Assembly (NCBI GenBank): GCA_003427395.1
Contig: BFEA01000744.1
Coordinates: 158,564-186,800, forward strand
DNA: 28,237 bases
Origin: Chara braunii
Lineage: Eukaryota; Streptophyta; Charophyceae; Charales; Characeae
Direction of reading: 5' to 3'
In this document: piece after piece, positions 1-10,274 of the stretch
Numbering within the stretch: the first letter of the stretch is position 1
Layout of the letters: every line of letters begins with the position of its first letter
The notes under the pieces: generated by a model
The model's input: the letters and a program-made list of their open reading frames with translations, nothing else
What the model was told of the DNA's origin: nothing
The model's database searches: none
Program-made: the position numbers and the translations under genes

Positions 1-394
1 CAACCCATGAAATCCTAAATGACCAACATCTTCAAGTTGTTAGGAGAGCAATTAATAGCTCCCCCCTCACCCGCTCCTTCCTCGTATAAAAAAAACAAAA
101 CAAAAGCGGGTTAGTCGCATCTATAAGCCTTATATATGGCCAGCAAAGTGACTAGGGTTTTAAAGTTGGCCAGCGCAGAACAGTCAAAGACCCATCATTG
201 CTTAACCCACCCCCACCTAAAGTAAGATGAAGAAGCTCGGGTCAGCAGGGAGAGACCCACGCAAAAGGAAGGGGGGAGACATAAACCCACAATCAACCTC
301 AGGCATAAAAGTCTCTCCCGCTCACAACCCATTGTTTCTACTACACGCAGAAGTATAATATACTGACCTTGTGTTCTTATCGGTGTTGATGTTG
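1..394. other. No gene recognised
   Basis: AT-rich intergenic-type sequence with short A runs. I see no RNA gene, TIR or coding signal that I can support. Confidence 0.5.
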
Positions 395-640
395 TAAGTG
401 GTGTTATTGTTTTAGTCACAACAGTTGACCTTATTGTTGTTGGTGTCTTCAAAGATGTTGTCATTGTTGTTGTTACGTTTGTCATTGTTGTTGTAACGTT
501 TGTCCCAGTGGTTGTCACTGACATTATTGTTGCCGTTGTCATAGTTATTATCATTGTATATGTTGTTTGTATTATTATTTTTGTTCTTCTTCTTGTTGTT
601 GTCGTCGCTATTGTTGTTGTCACTATCAGCGCCTCTGTCG
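395..640. repeat. Degenerate GTT/ATT trinucleotide tract
   Basis: Imperfect trinucleotide repeats (GTT, ATT, GTC) fill this stretch. Read on the minus strand they give Asn-rich or Thr-rich peptides depending on frame, which is why long ORFs exist here. The open frames in this part are a product of the repeat, not evidence of a protein. Confidence 0.7.
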
Positions 641-1092
641 CTGCTATTGGTGTCATCGATATTCTTGTTTAAGGTAGATCGCCATATATCGCCACGATCT
701 GACCTTGAGGACTCAGAGCTTAAGGGTAACACAATGTTTTTTGACCCTTGTCGTATCGTCATCGCAGTCACTATTGTAATAGTGGTCGGATAGTGTTCGC
801 CCCTCCTTGAAAAGGTCGTCGCATCTTTGCATGAGCCCGTGCGCCTGCGCCGAGTCAATAGTGTCATCCAGCTGAGATCCGGCTCCTCCTCAAAAGCCCA
901 GATGATATCCGATATTTGCTGGGAGATGTCCTCCAGCCAATCAACCATCGAAGTCTCTCCCCCATGAACCTTAAATGGATGGTTTGTTGTCGAAGACAAC
1001 ACTTGTGCGAGCTTCTGCAGCTGCAGCAGCCCCTTCTCCAGAGTTGACAACCACATGTCCACCTGTCGCTGTAGATCTTATTCCGACGCCAT
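412..1092 (-). pseudogene. Broken ORF of unknown function with Asn-rich C-terminal part
   Basis: A minus-strand frame starts at an ATG (1092-1090) and reads M-A-S-E, then hits a TAA at 1080-1078. It continues open as DLQRQVDMWLSTLEKGLLQLQKLAQV to about position 790, then runs into the Asn-rich trinucleotide repeat and ends at 412. The first ~90 codons have an amphipathic, leucine-heptad look and a Trp/Glu/Asp-rich stretch (WLEDISQQISDIIWAFEEEPDLSW, shown only as a pattern), so they may be a decayed gene or a retroelement gag N-terminus. The second minus frame is also open across 970-1150, so frame choice is uncertain. No family was recognised. The in-frame stop argues for a pseudogene. Confidence 0.25.
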
Positions 1093-1487
1093 CTTCATAC
1101 ATGTTGTCGCCACTGTCCCTCTCTTGTAAACTGTCGACCCACCACCCCGCTTCTTCATGGCGACCAATCTCCTACTTTCCCACCAATAGACCTCCTCCTA
1201 CTATTTGTCATATCAACACTCCATTTGATGTACGACGAGACACATAGCCCAACCAAAAACCACCAAGTATGGTGTAACCTGGCTAGTCGCATGAAAAGTT
1301 GTCCAACCTTCCGACTGTGATCGATTGGTGCGTTAGCGCTCTTCTCGATGTGGCAATCACTCCCAATCTTAAAACCAGCGCAGACTTGATCCAACACCCC
1401 GCTCTATAGAGAATGTTCGTCGCCTTAGTGATTCTCCATCAGGCAATGCTCCCCAAACCCCTTCTAAGGTTTTATCAAAGGTTTTAT

Positions 1488-1655
1488 CATTCGCCCCACC
1501 CCAGTTTTTGTTGTGAGTACTCACCATAATGAACAACTCACCCCACCCAAGATTTTTGTAATGAGTACTCACCTCAATAAAAAACTTTTCCCACCAGGAC
1601 TTTCATGGTGGGTGCTCACCACCAGAACAAACTCACCCCAAAGAATCGTTGTTGC
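1488..1655. repeat. ~47-bp minisatellite, 3-4 degenerate units
   Basis: The motif GAGTACTCACC recurs at about 1515, 1563 and (as GGGTGCTCACC) 1610, each followed by an A-rich spacer and a CTCACCCCA-type block. Spacing is 48 then 47 bp. Partial units flank both sides (CCCCACCCCAG before, CTCGCCCCA after), and a stray unit lies near 1817-1830. The minus-strand frames repeat a VSTHxK peptide, but stops interrupt them. Confidence 0.6.
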
Positions 1656-2296
1656 AAACACTCGCCCCAAATGTACTCTGCGTGCGTAAAAAACTACGAC
1701 CAAATAACAAAGCGATCCAAAGCAACCATATAAACTAGTAAGAACTTGTTGCAAGAGGTAGCCACTAAAGATGTGCCATCACACATAACCTGTCGTTGGC
1801 AAAGAAAACAGGTTGTGAGGTGAGTACTCACTACAATCAAGACAGATTCTCCACCATTTTCACATTAGGCTTTGTCAAAAATGTGGGGTGAGTGAGTGTT
1901 GGAAAGCAACACTCACCAAGACTGGGGTGGGCGCAACAAGGTAGTGAGGCCCTACGTCAGCACATGAAAGCAGGCATTAACCGACAGTGACCCAATAGCA
2001 AACTGGGAAGGCTTGTGCTAACTTAGGGCTTCGCTGCACTACTCACCCCACCCCAGAACAGGTCACCACTGAACGAAGTGACTGTCGGGGGTGACAAGAG
2101 CATCCTCCAGTAAAAGGCTTAATCTTTGAGGTAACACTAAGCTATTGGTGGGAAGGTGCTGCAAAACAAGTCGAGCGACCAATGAATAATACGATGCAAG
2201 GGGATTAATTGAGTTTTCATGTATTATGTAGTGTTGAGCCCATTATATTGGAAAGAGCAATAGCCGCCTCCGACATAGGGCATTGAGTGGCATTGC

Positions 2297-2300
<4 letters not shown>
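1656..2300. other. No gene recognised
   Basis: Mixed-composition sequence containing scattered GTGAGT/CTCACC motifs related to the preceding minisatellite. I see no coding frame or RNA gene that I can support. Confidence 0.4.

Positions 2301-2358
<58 letters not shown>
2301..2358. repeat. (CT)29 microsatellite
   Basis: Uninterrupted CT dinucleotides for 58 bases, followed by a T run. Confidence 0.97.
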
Positions 2359-2362
<4 letters not shown>

Positions 2363-2519
2363 GTGCGCCAGACTAAGAAAGATCACCAGTTCCCCTCTTG
2401 TCTTATACAAACCTCCAATTGGCTCTACGGAACACACAATTTGACATAACAGACATACTTTTTATCGAATGTGTGTGCAAAGAGATAAGACAGGGATTGA
2501 GTTTAGGGTCGCACCTGGT

Positions 2520-2740
2520 AGTTGGGATGGAGGGAACGAGCTAATTTGTGGGAGGGGAAAGGGGCAAGGGAGGGGTTGGGCGGCTATCCCGGGGCAAGGG
2601 AGGGAGGATGCCCTGTTGTGGCAAATAAGAAACGAAGACAAGAAGGGAAAAGGGGGGTTGGGTTTCGGTAAATCGAAGATTTTGTGGAGGGAAAGAAGGG
2701 GTGGGGGGGGGGGGCAAGGGCGATTGGGGCAGTGGTCGTG
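2520..2740 (+). repeat. G-rich purine block
   Basis: Dense GGGA/GGGG runs on the + strand, including about 12 consecutive G near 2703-2714 followed by further G runs. Four or more G tracts lie within short distances, so the strand could form G-quadruplexes. ORFs on either strand here are Gly-rich or Pro-rich and look like composition artefacts. Confidence 0.6.
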
Positions 2741-2759
2741 TGGGTGGTGTAGGATGGGT

Positions 2760-3240
2760 TGACTGTGAGGAAAGTGATGGAGGTCCCACATCGTGCTCAA
2801 ACCTTGATAGGGCTCGCACAACAACCACTTCATCACACTGGGAGGGTCAAATGAGGAAGTTGTTATACAACCTAGTGTGTTGGCACGAATTATGTCCGAA
2901 GTTAGTACATGTACTGTGAAGTTTTTCGTAATTTTCAGTAGAATAAAGCGTATGTCCAAATGTAGGGAGAGGTTATTAAAGAGTTTCATGTTGAATCCCA
3001 CCACCTCTGAGATCTACATTGTCATCGCTAAAATTGTACTTTTCGTCGGAGAGCATTTTCTCCAAAGATCATATACAGGTGAGATAAATTATTTTTGCTT
3101 AAAATATCGATTCGTAAACAATATACTATGGGGTAGATAAGCATCTGTATGTTACTTGTCATGGGGAATACTATATCTAACATGAGCAACAAATGGGCAA
3201 TGATTGATTAAACCTTCATTGAAACCGAAGTGAAAAGGAT
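2760..3240. other. No gene recognised
   Basis: AT-rich sequence. A GGTCCCACATCG-like string occurs near 2782, but I cannot tie it to a defined element. Confidence 0.3.
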
Positions 3241-3269
3241 TTCACATTTTTTTAGTTTTTAAGAAATCG

Positions 3270-3500
3270 GGTTTCAACGATTTTAAAGGTGTGAAAACGC
3301 TAAATGCCCCTTCTCTAATTTGAAAAAAATTAAACTGATGAAGATGCTGAATATTTTCAGTGCCCCCTATGTTCGAATATATGTTGATGTTAAAGATTCT
3401 TAAAATTTTGAAGTGTTGAAGGTGTTTAAAATTTTGGCCCTTATCAGTGTTAGAATGAAAATTTGGAAGTGGTAAAGATGCTGAAAATTTGGACCCCACT
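3270..3500. repeat. Degenerate short tandem-like motif
   Basis: A motif of the form GGTGYTRAAAATTTTGGCCCC recurs in degenerate form near 3288, 3340, 3418 and 3474, with unequal spacing of roughly 50-80 bp. It produces a repetitive minus-strand peptide but no recognisable protein. Confidence 0.4.
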
Positions 3501-3611
3501 GTCACCTTCACTGTGTTTTATTTTATTTAAAGATGGGGTGTTCATACTTTTTAGCACTTTCATGACTTCATAATTTTGAAATTTTTCATAGTGAGATCTA
3601 CGTAGCACTGT

Positions 3612-3835
3612 GTTCACGTTCGCCTATTCGCGTTCGGAGGCGAACGTGAACATGTTCGCCCGAACACGAACAAGTGCCTCAAACCCTCCGAACGCGAACA
3701 TAAAAAAAAACCAAAAAAAATAAATAAAGAAGTTCTCAAAAAATTTGAAAAAAATATATCTTATGTAAAATAACCATATAAGCAACTTTTGCCTTGGAGT
3801 CATGTTCAAATTCGTAGCCAACATGAGTTAAAAAT
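3612..3835 (+). mobile_element. Diverged, truncated left-arm fragment related to the FB family
   Basis: A block of inverted GTTCG/CGAAC motifs (3615-3700) is followed by an A-rich stretch. After that comes a segment aligning with the FB interior: TTATG, A-run, CAACTTTTGCC, then CAAATTC and ACC. Order and spacing match the start of an FB arm at 3874, but the GC-rich head differs. The right half is missing; the next FB copy begins after a TA-rich tract. Confidence 0.5.
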
Positions 3836-3873
3836 AAAAAACCAAAAATAATATATATATATAAATATATATA

Positions 3874-3961
3874 CAGGGTTACCGGCATTCGGGACGGGCC
3901 GAACGCCCGAACGTACGGGACCCCTTAGGAAGGCGTTCGGCCGTTCGAGCCGAACGCGGAC

Positions 3962-3993
<32 letters not shown>

Positions 3994-5187
3994 GTATTCA
4001 AAAAATTCCTAAAAAAACATATGTTATGGAGAAAAATAAACTAATCAACATTTGCCCGGGCAATACATCCAAATTCTTTACCAAATTTGAATTAAAATAC
4101 AGAAAATAAACACTATGATAAAAATAAAAAAAAATAAAAAGAGAATTAAGATGAGTGAGTGTGCCAGCACCTTTTCGACACTGCCATCTTTGCCGATTTT
4201 AAATTATTTTTTGGCATTGACAAATGCCCTGAAAATTCGCAGATATGTAGTTTACATAATCAATAACTCATTAAAAATATTTTTAAAAATAATAATTTTT
4301 TTAGGCCTCGAAATAAAGTGAAAACAAAAAGTTAAAAGTGGAAAAAAACCAAAATAGTGAGTGGGTGAGCACGTTTTGACACCCCCATCTTTGACGATTT
4401 TTAATGTTTTTTTGGCTTAGCAGAATGGCTTCAAAATTTTTAGGCGTGTAGGTTACATCATAGAGAACTCACAAAAAACAATTCAAAAAACAAAACTTAT
4501 TTTTAGGCCTCGAAACATTTTTTGGCGGGGGACGAACTTGGAGGTGTTCGGCCCCTGAACGGGACCCGAAACGTCCGAACGTTCGGGGGCCAGCCCGAGG
4601 GCCCCCGAACGTTCGGTCAAGTAACCCTATATATGTACCTCCAGGTTTGGCCGCCGCCAAAAACAATTTCGGGGCCTAAAAATAAGTTTGTTTTTTTTAG
4701 TTTTTTTTTGCGAGTTCTCTATGATGTAACCTACTCTCCTATAAATTTTGAAGTCATTCTTCTAAACCAAAAAAACATTAAAAATCATCAAAGATGGGGG
4801 TGTCAAAGCGTGCTCGCCCACTCACTATTTATTGATTATATAAACTACATATCTGTAAATGTTCAGGGCATTTGTCAATGTCAAAAAATAATTAAAAATC
4901 CGCAAAAATGGCGGTGTCAAAAAAGTGCTGACATACTCACTTATTTTAATTCTCTTTTTATTTTTTCTTATTTTCATCACAATGTTTATTTTTTATATTT
5001 GATTCTTAATTCGAATTCGGTAAAGAATTTGGATGTAGTGCCCAAGCAAATGTTGTTTAGTTTATTTTTCTCCATAACATATTTGTTTTTCGAAATTTTT
5101 TGAAAATGTTTTTTTTTTTTTTTTTTGGTCCGCGTTCAGCCCGAACGGCCGAACGCCTTCCGAAGGGGTCCCGTACGTTGGGGCGTA
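3874..5187. mobile_element. FB1: foldback element, two ~0.6-0.75-kb inverted arms
   Basis: The left arm (3874-4628) starts CAGGGTTACCGGC, has a GC-rich head of GTTCGG/CCGAAC motifs, an A30 run (3963-3992) and an AT-rich interior, and ends in GTAACCCT. The interior holds two ~200-bp modules beginning CATCTTTG at about 4185 and 4386. After a short TATATG centre, the right arm (4637-5187) is the reverse complement of the same sequence; it lacks the first ~60 bp of the inner end and part of the outer terminus. No ORF of protein character exists, so this is non-autonomous. Termini of type CAGGG fit the hAT superfamily, but no target duplication can be read in the TA-rich flank. Confidence 0.75.
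4575..4616. repeat. FB1 subterminal hairpin, 16-bp perfect stem
   Basis: CCGAACGTTCGGGGGC (4575-4590) is exactly complementary to 4601-4616, with a 10-nt spacer. The same place in other FB copies carries a differently sequenced but still paired stem. Confidence 0.9.
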
Positions 5188-5991
5188 CAGGGTTGCCAAC
5201 ATTCGGGACGGGACGAACGCCCGAACCCGAACGCCTAAACGTACGGGACCCCTTCGGAAGGCGTTCGGCTGTTCGGGCCGAACACGGACCAAAAAAAAAA
5301 AAAAAAACATTTTCAAAAAAATTTGAAAAACAAATATGTTATGGAGAAAAATAAACTAAACAACATTTGCTTGGGCACTACATCCAAATTTTTTACCGAA
5401 TTTGAATTAAGAATCAAATACAAAAAATAAACATTGTGATGAAAATAAGAAAAAATAAAAAGAGAATTAAAATGAGTGAGTGTGTCAGCACCTTTTTGAC
5501 ACCGCCATCTTTGTCGATTTTGAATTATTTTTTGGCATTGACAAATGCCCTGAAAATTCACAGATATGTAGTTTACATAATTAATAACTCATTAAAAATG
5601 TTTCAAAAAATAATAAATTTTTTAGGCCCCGAAATAAAGTGAAAACAAAAAGTTAAAAGTGGAAAAAAAACAAAATAGTGAGTGGGCGAGCACGTTTTGA
5701 CACCCCCATCTTTGACGATTTGTAATAGTTTTTAGCTTAGCCGAATGGCTTCAAAATATATAGGCGTGTAGGTTACATCATAGAGAACTCACAAAAAAAA
5801 AGTCAGAAAAAAAAAGTTATTTTTAGGCCCTGAAAGCTTTTTTGGCGGGGGCCGAACTTGGAGGTGTTCGGCCCCCTAACGGGACCCCAAACGCCCGAAC
5901 GTTCGGGGGCCAGCCCGGGGGCCCCCGAATGTTTGGTCAGGTAACCCTGTACGTTCGGGCGTTCGGCCCGTCCCGAACGCCGGTTACCCTG
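5188..5991 (+). mobile_element. FB2: FB element with nearly complete left arm and only a stub of the right arm
   Basis: Starts CAGGGTTGCC directly against FB1. It carries a complete left arm to GTAACCCTG (5941-5949), then 42 bp that are the outer end of a right arm, ending GGTTACCCTG (5982-5991). Both outer termini are therefore present, with most of the second arm deleted. This indicates that the mobile unit is the whole palindrome and not a single arm. A degraded subterminal hairpin is visible at about 5900-5940. Confidence 0.7.
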
Positions 5992-6026
<35 letters not shown>

Positions 6027-6034
6027 CATTATTA
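5992..6034. repeat. (ATT)n tract holding the left target duplication of the next element
   Basis: ATT repeats with a single C. The last 8 bases (6027-6034, CATTATTA) recur at 6594-6601. Confidence 0.9.
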
Positions 6035-6593
6035 CTAGGCTACCAGCCGGGCCACCCGGGCCCCAGGTTACCAGTCCGTGCAAGGACAAGGGAAGGTCCC
6101 ATCAAAAAAAAAAAAAATCCAAAAAATCCTAGGCTACCAGCCGGGCGGCCCGGGTCCCGGGTGGCCAGCCCGTGCAAGGACCAGGGAAGGTCCCAACAAA
6201 GAAATAAAAAAAATAAAATAAATCCAAAAAATCCAAAAAAAAAACAATGTTATGCAGAAAAATAAAATGAACAACGTTTGCCTCAGGGTCGCATCGAAAA
6301 TTTTCACCAAATTTAGAATAAAAAATAAAATTAAAAAATATTGTTTTTTTTTGTTTTTTTTTTTTTTTTTTAAGCCCGGTCGGGCAAGTTAACCCGGGCC
6401 ACTCTCGTAGCCTATAAAAAATCTGAAAAATTACTATGTTATGTAGAAAAATAAACTAAACAACTTTTGCCTCGTGCTCATATCGAAATTCTTTACCAAA
6501 ATTTTAATATAAAATAAAATTTTAAAATGTTTTTTTTTTTTAATCTTTTTGGCCCGGGCGGGCATGTGATCCTGGGCCACTCTGGTAGCCTAG
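6035..6593. mobile_element. Non-autonomous hAT-like element, 12-bp TIRs, 8-bp TSD
   Basis: The left end CTAGGCTACCAG (6035-6046) is the exact reverse complement of the right end CTGGTAGCCTAG (6582-6593). The 8-bp direct repeat CATTATTA flanks it at 6027-6034 and 6594-6601. The C in that string is the only one in the local ATT tract, so the duplication is not a microsatellite artefact. The interior contains a tandem partial copy of the head (6035-6128, then again from 6129) and two modules (about 6245-6330 and 6430-6520). These align with the FB interior: TTATG, AAAAATAAA, CAACNTTTGCCTC. It has no coding capacity. An 8-bp duplication is characteristic of hAT, though other superfamilies can give 8-9 bp. 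Confidence 0.75.
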
Positions 6594-6594
6594 C

Positions 6595-6620
6595 ATTATT
6601 ATTATTATTATTATTATTTA
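6595..6620. repeat. (ATT)n tract continuing right of the hAT-like element
   Basis: Trinucleotide repeat resuming after the insertion and including the right target duplication. Confidence 0.85.
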
Positions 6621-6629
6621 TTTATTTTT

Positions 6630-7931
6630 GAGTTTATATCATGTGTAGTACATGCTTATAAACTTTCAAGCCATTTTACTAAGTCAACCGACAATGAAAA
6701 ATTGTCAAAGATGGTGTTGTCTAAACATGCTCGCCCTCTCACCATTTTCTTTACTTTTTACTTTTTGTTTTCACTTTATTTCAGACTTAAACAATTTTAT
6801 TATTATTATTTTTTTTTTAAACCACCAGTATCTCGTCCAATGTTGGGAAATTACGGTGTTTTGGCCAGTACCCGAACTTTTCGGAGGTCGGACGCAGGGT
6901 CGGCACTGTCCCATAAATCAGATTTTTATATTGTCTGCAAGTGAAAGAAAAAGGAAAAAAAGAAAATACTATCTCTACTGCAATAATGTCGGGCACGGTA
7001 GTTTTGGAGGCCGTGCTCAGAGTCTTTCTCCACAGAATGCACCTCACCCGTAAGGCGGTCACATTCGGGATGTTACAATTTTTTTTTTTTTCTTGCTCGT
7101 GTGTTTCTTTTAAATCCCCTGCCTCATTCCGTGAATTGCTCAAGTCGCCCGTGATCTGTTCAAGCTGTGTATTGTCAAAGGATTGTAACACTCATTACAC
7201 TGGTACGAAGGGGAATGTATCCAGCCATTTTCACGGCCAGATCCATGTGCCTTGTTTTTCCCCCTTTTATTATTTTATTAGAATCTGACAACCTGGCCAC
7301 GGGGTTGAGATGCCCTCATTGAGGGCACACTCACACTACCACTTCCAAGAATGTATACAACTGCAATTACGACCAAAACTTTATTTTTTTTTCTGAGGTT
7401 CACAGCCAGAACTTTTTTTTTCTTTTTTATTTTTCTTTTTGTGAGAGTACTAGAAAGAAAACGGGGTGGTACCGAGGCTCGGCAAAACTCGGAGCGCAGT
7501 GAAATTAAGGGTCGGCAAAAACAGACTCGGAGGTACTTTTGGTTTAACGAGTTTTGCATCATGTTAGATATACATCTATGAATTTTCAGGGCATTTAACT
7601 AATCCAAAACAAAATGAAAAATCTCCAAAGATGGTGGTGTTTAAAACGTGTCCGCCCACGCACTGATTTTACTCCTCTCTTCATTCTTTCGTAATTTTAT
7701 TATTTTTTTATATTTGATTTTTATTTCAAATTTGGTAAATAATTTGGATAAAACGTTGAGGCAAATATTGTTCAATTTATTATTTTACATAACATATATT
7801 TGTTTTAGATGTTTTGGATTTTTATTTTATTATTCTTTTTTTTTTTGCGTTCGTCCCGAACGACCAAACGCGTTTACAGGGAGCCCCGTACGTTCAGGCG
7901 TTCGGGTTCGGGCGTTCAGCCCATCCCGAAT
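6630..7931 (-). mobile_element. FB3: FB right-arm copy split by an insertion
   Basis: 6630-6820 aligns with the inner half of an FB right arm, and 7548-7931 continues the same arm into the GTTCGG-rich outer head; a TTAA-flanked insertion lies between them. The outer end stops at CCCATCCCGAA without the terminal CCGGTAACCCTG. No left arm is present; the ATT tract and hAT-like element lie where it would be. Confidence 0.7.
6821..7543. mobile_element. 723-bp piggyBac-like non-autonomous element with TTAA target duplication
   Basis: TTAA occurs at 6817-6820 and again at 7544-7547. The ends inside are ACCACCAGTATCTC on the left and, as reverse complement of the right, ACCAAAAGTACCTC, matching at 11 of 14 positions. 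Removing the insert and one TTAA restores an uninterrupted FB arm, and paralogous FB copies carry a single TTAA at that point (4271-4274, 5592-5595, 14920-14923). TTAA duplication is the hallmark of piggyBac-type transposition. ORFs inside are short and unrecognised, including a 124-codon minus-strand frame at 6817-7191, so it is taken as a MITE-like or internally deleted element. Confidence 0.7.
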
Positions 7932-8936
7932 ACGAATTGCTTTGGCCACATTGAAACAGTACCTTTTTGTCTACCCAGTGGTCTCCTAGATATGTTGCTT
8001 AGTCTACCCTCACAACAAAACATTCACAGTTGTCAATGCATATATTGTCGTTAGAAAACCAAATTGATATCTCATGCATATGGACTCAATATGGCATAAC
8101 TTGTTTAACATCGCAAATTAGAAAGTGCTCATGGTTACTTGGAGGGCACAATGCTCGTTTGAGTGTCAACAACACACTTTTGGTTTCTTACACGCAAGGG
8201 AGCATAGAATAAATTATCTCAAGATTAGGATCCACGCTAAATGAGATAGACTCATATAACACATAATTAAATACATAAAAGTTTAATAACCCTATGCCAA
8301 TAAACAAACAAAAAGTAATAGAGGTTAAAAAACAGTTTTCAAATGAATGGATATGACCTAGCAAAATAATGATAGGATACCAATTGCGAAAAAAAAAACT
8401 ATAAAAACGATGAATGATCATCGATATATCCCCGTCCTTTATATTTTTCATTTGTCACTTAGTCAACCCTCCGTCTTCCCCCCCTTATTCAACCACATAT
8501 GAACTACGATTGTTGCAACAACGAGTTGGGGACTATTGCAGAATGGGGAAAAGGGGGCAATCAGCAAAGGGCTAAAGCATATCAAGGGCACAACTCAATG
8601 GATAGATAAAAATAAACTGGAGCTCGACAAAAGGATTACAAAAAAAAAATAACGATAAAAACAAACGTTAGGAAAACAACAGGGAAAATACAAGGATTGT
8701 GTCCTGGTATGGTGTCGCAAAGAATAAAATAATAGTGACTAACGCAAAGTTGAGCTGAGTTTAACCGTAGTCTCAACAGCTCAGTAACTAAATAATATTA
8801 GTCTCATGTTCCATAATAAACGGTCCTTATTCAAAGGATGTTGGACTTGGCTTCCAGCAGGTGTCGCTCTTAATGAATAGAATGAAGTCAATCACCTTAC
8901 CACATTTTTTAGTTATTACACTTTTTGCTTACAGTT
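7932..8936. other. No gene recognised
   Basis: AT-rich sequence without FB-type repeats. Small ORFs on both strands lack recognisable domains. Confidence 0.4.
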
Positions 8937-9038
8937 ATGACTCCTTTGTTTGTGAATTTTTTTATCATACTTCTGACCCTCATAATGATGACCCCTTTGT
9001 TTGCCAATTTTGTGATCATACTTCTAACCCATTTCCAC
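8937..9038 (+). repeat. Two-copy 51-bp tandem repeat
   Basis: ATGACTCCTTTGTTTG at 8937 recurs as ATGACCCCTTTGTTTG at 8988, and similarity continues for the full 51 bp. The period is a multiple of three, so an open frame repeats as 17 residues (DSFVCEFFYHTSDPHND-like). The surrounding 60-codon ORF has no known domain. Confidence 0.65.
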
Positions 9039-9917
9039 TTTGAGGCAGCGTAATTTACGCAAAGATTTTTTGTTTGATAGCCCAACAATAACCACCAATG
9101 AAGATAATTCATTTCACCTGTATAATAATTATCCTTGACTAACTTAAATGAAAAAATGAATCTACTATATGGGGGACTTTTGGAATGCAAAAGAGCGGGA
9201 GTGGGAGAAGTATGAAAACCTTAAAAAAAACTAAAAAATGTGGAAAGGGGTGACCGACGTTTTTTTAACTACAGAAAGTGATTCGATTGTCCTGACTCCA
9301 ATAATTGAAAGTTAGGTTTGATATAACAAAGGGGGGTTTGATAGTTCCATAGAACGAACTGCCACTCCCTATGTATGTATATCAAGTAAAAAAAAAAAGT
9401 GAAATTTTTTATGTGGAATTACTCGTCTGCAAAAAGCAGTTGTTAAGTTATCATATATGATTAGGAACAATCAATTAGATAGAAAAATGACACAGGTGAG
9501 GGTAGTAGGTAGTGAAGAGGAAGGATAAAATGCATTGAACAGAAATATCATCACGAACGCGCTCATATTTCAACTCATATGAGTGAAAATGCTCTTGGAA
9601 GAGAGAAAAAGACAAATATTAGACTGTGGTGTTATACGATAAAGGAAGGTTCAAGTTAGTATATGTGCCATACCTTCCATCACACCCAGAACATCATAAA
9701 AGAAAAATCGTAACAAAGAATCAATGTTACATCATCATAGCCTAAATAACTTTACATGGTCTTATTACACCCACTTAATGGTTGTCTTTCAAAATTTCCT
9801 TCACATGTAAAGCTTATGTAAGTGCTCACCCATTCAAGGCATGCCATCGTTTTCCAAAACAAATAACGCTTAGGCGTTGTATACAAATATATCGTCTGCT
9901 GAATGTTATATTCGTTT
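9039..9917. other. No gene recognised
   Basis: AT-rich sequence. I see no supported coding frame, RNA gene or element boundary. Confidence 0.4.
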
Positions 9918-10274
9918 ATAACGTCCGGACGTGATATTTAGTGAATTGATGGCAACTTCGGTAGAGCCCTAAAATTTCAAAAAAAAAATAAAATAAAAAA
10001 TTATGTACAAGAATATATTGTATAAAATTGCAATGTACAACTTTTGACTGAGGGTTACTTCAGAATTCCTTATAAACCCGGAAATAAAAAATAAGCACAA
10101 AAAAATCAAACTGATTGGAAGTCAAAACTCCTTTCAACCCCTTTTAAAACCTATATACACCACTCTCCCTACACTTTAAAGTTTGTATATACTACCTCTA
10201 CAAGGCACTCTGCCCATGAAACATTCAAATGTAACGCCTGGGTGTTCTATTTAAATATAACACCCGAGCATTAT
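9918..10274. mobile_element. Small TIR element with an FB-type interior module
   Basis: The left end (9918-9940) and the reverse complement of the right end (10252-10274) match at 17 of 23 positions, sharing ATAA-G, CGG and ATATTTA. The left TIR contains the 12-bp palindrome ACGTCCGGACGT (9921-9932). A second TIR-like motif at about 10230 sits inverted next to the right end. The interior at about 9970-10100 aligns with the FB/hAT-like module (A-run, TTATG, TACAACTTTTG, AATTCCTTA, A-rich). No clear target duplication was found, so the boundaries are provisional. Confidence 0.4.

Noticed and set aside
1488-1655. CRISPR-like array
   Set aside because: Units are degenerate, there are no unique equal-length spacers, no cas genes are nearby and the context is eukaryotic.
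2462-3004. 180-codon minus-strand ORF, Pro-rich
   Set aside because: It follows the G-rich block on the other strand, several frames are open there, and no domain is recognisable.
5062-6132. ORFs encoding GPNARTRTPE/VRPFGPNAD-like peptides, recurring in every FB head
   Set aside because: They appear in several frames and on both strands wherever the GTTCGG-rich FB ends occur. They reflect repeat composition, not a protein.
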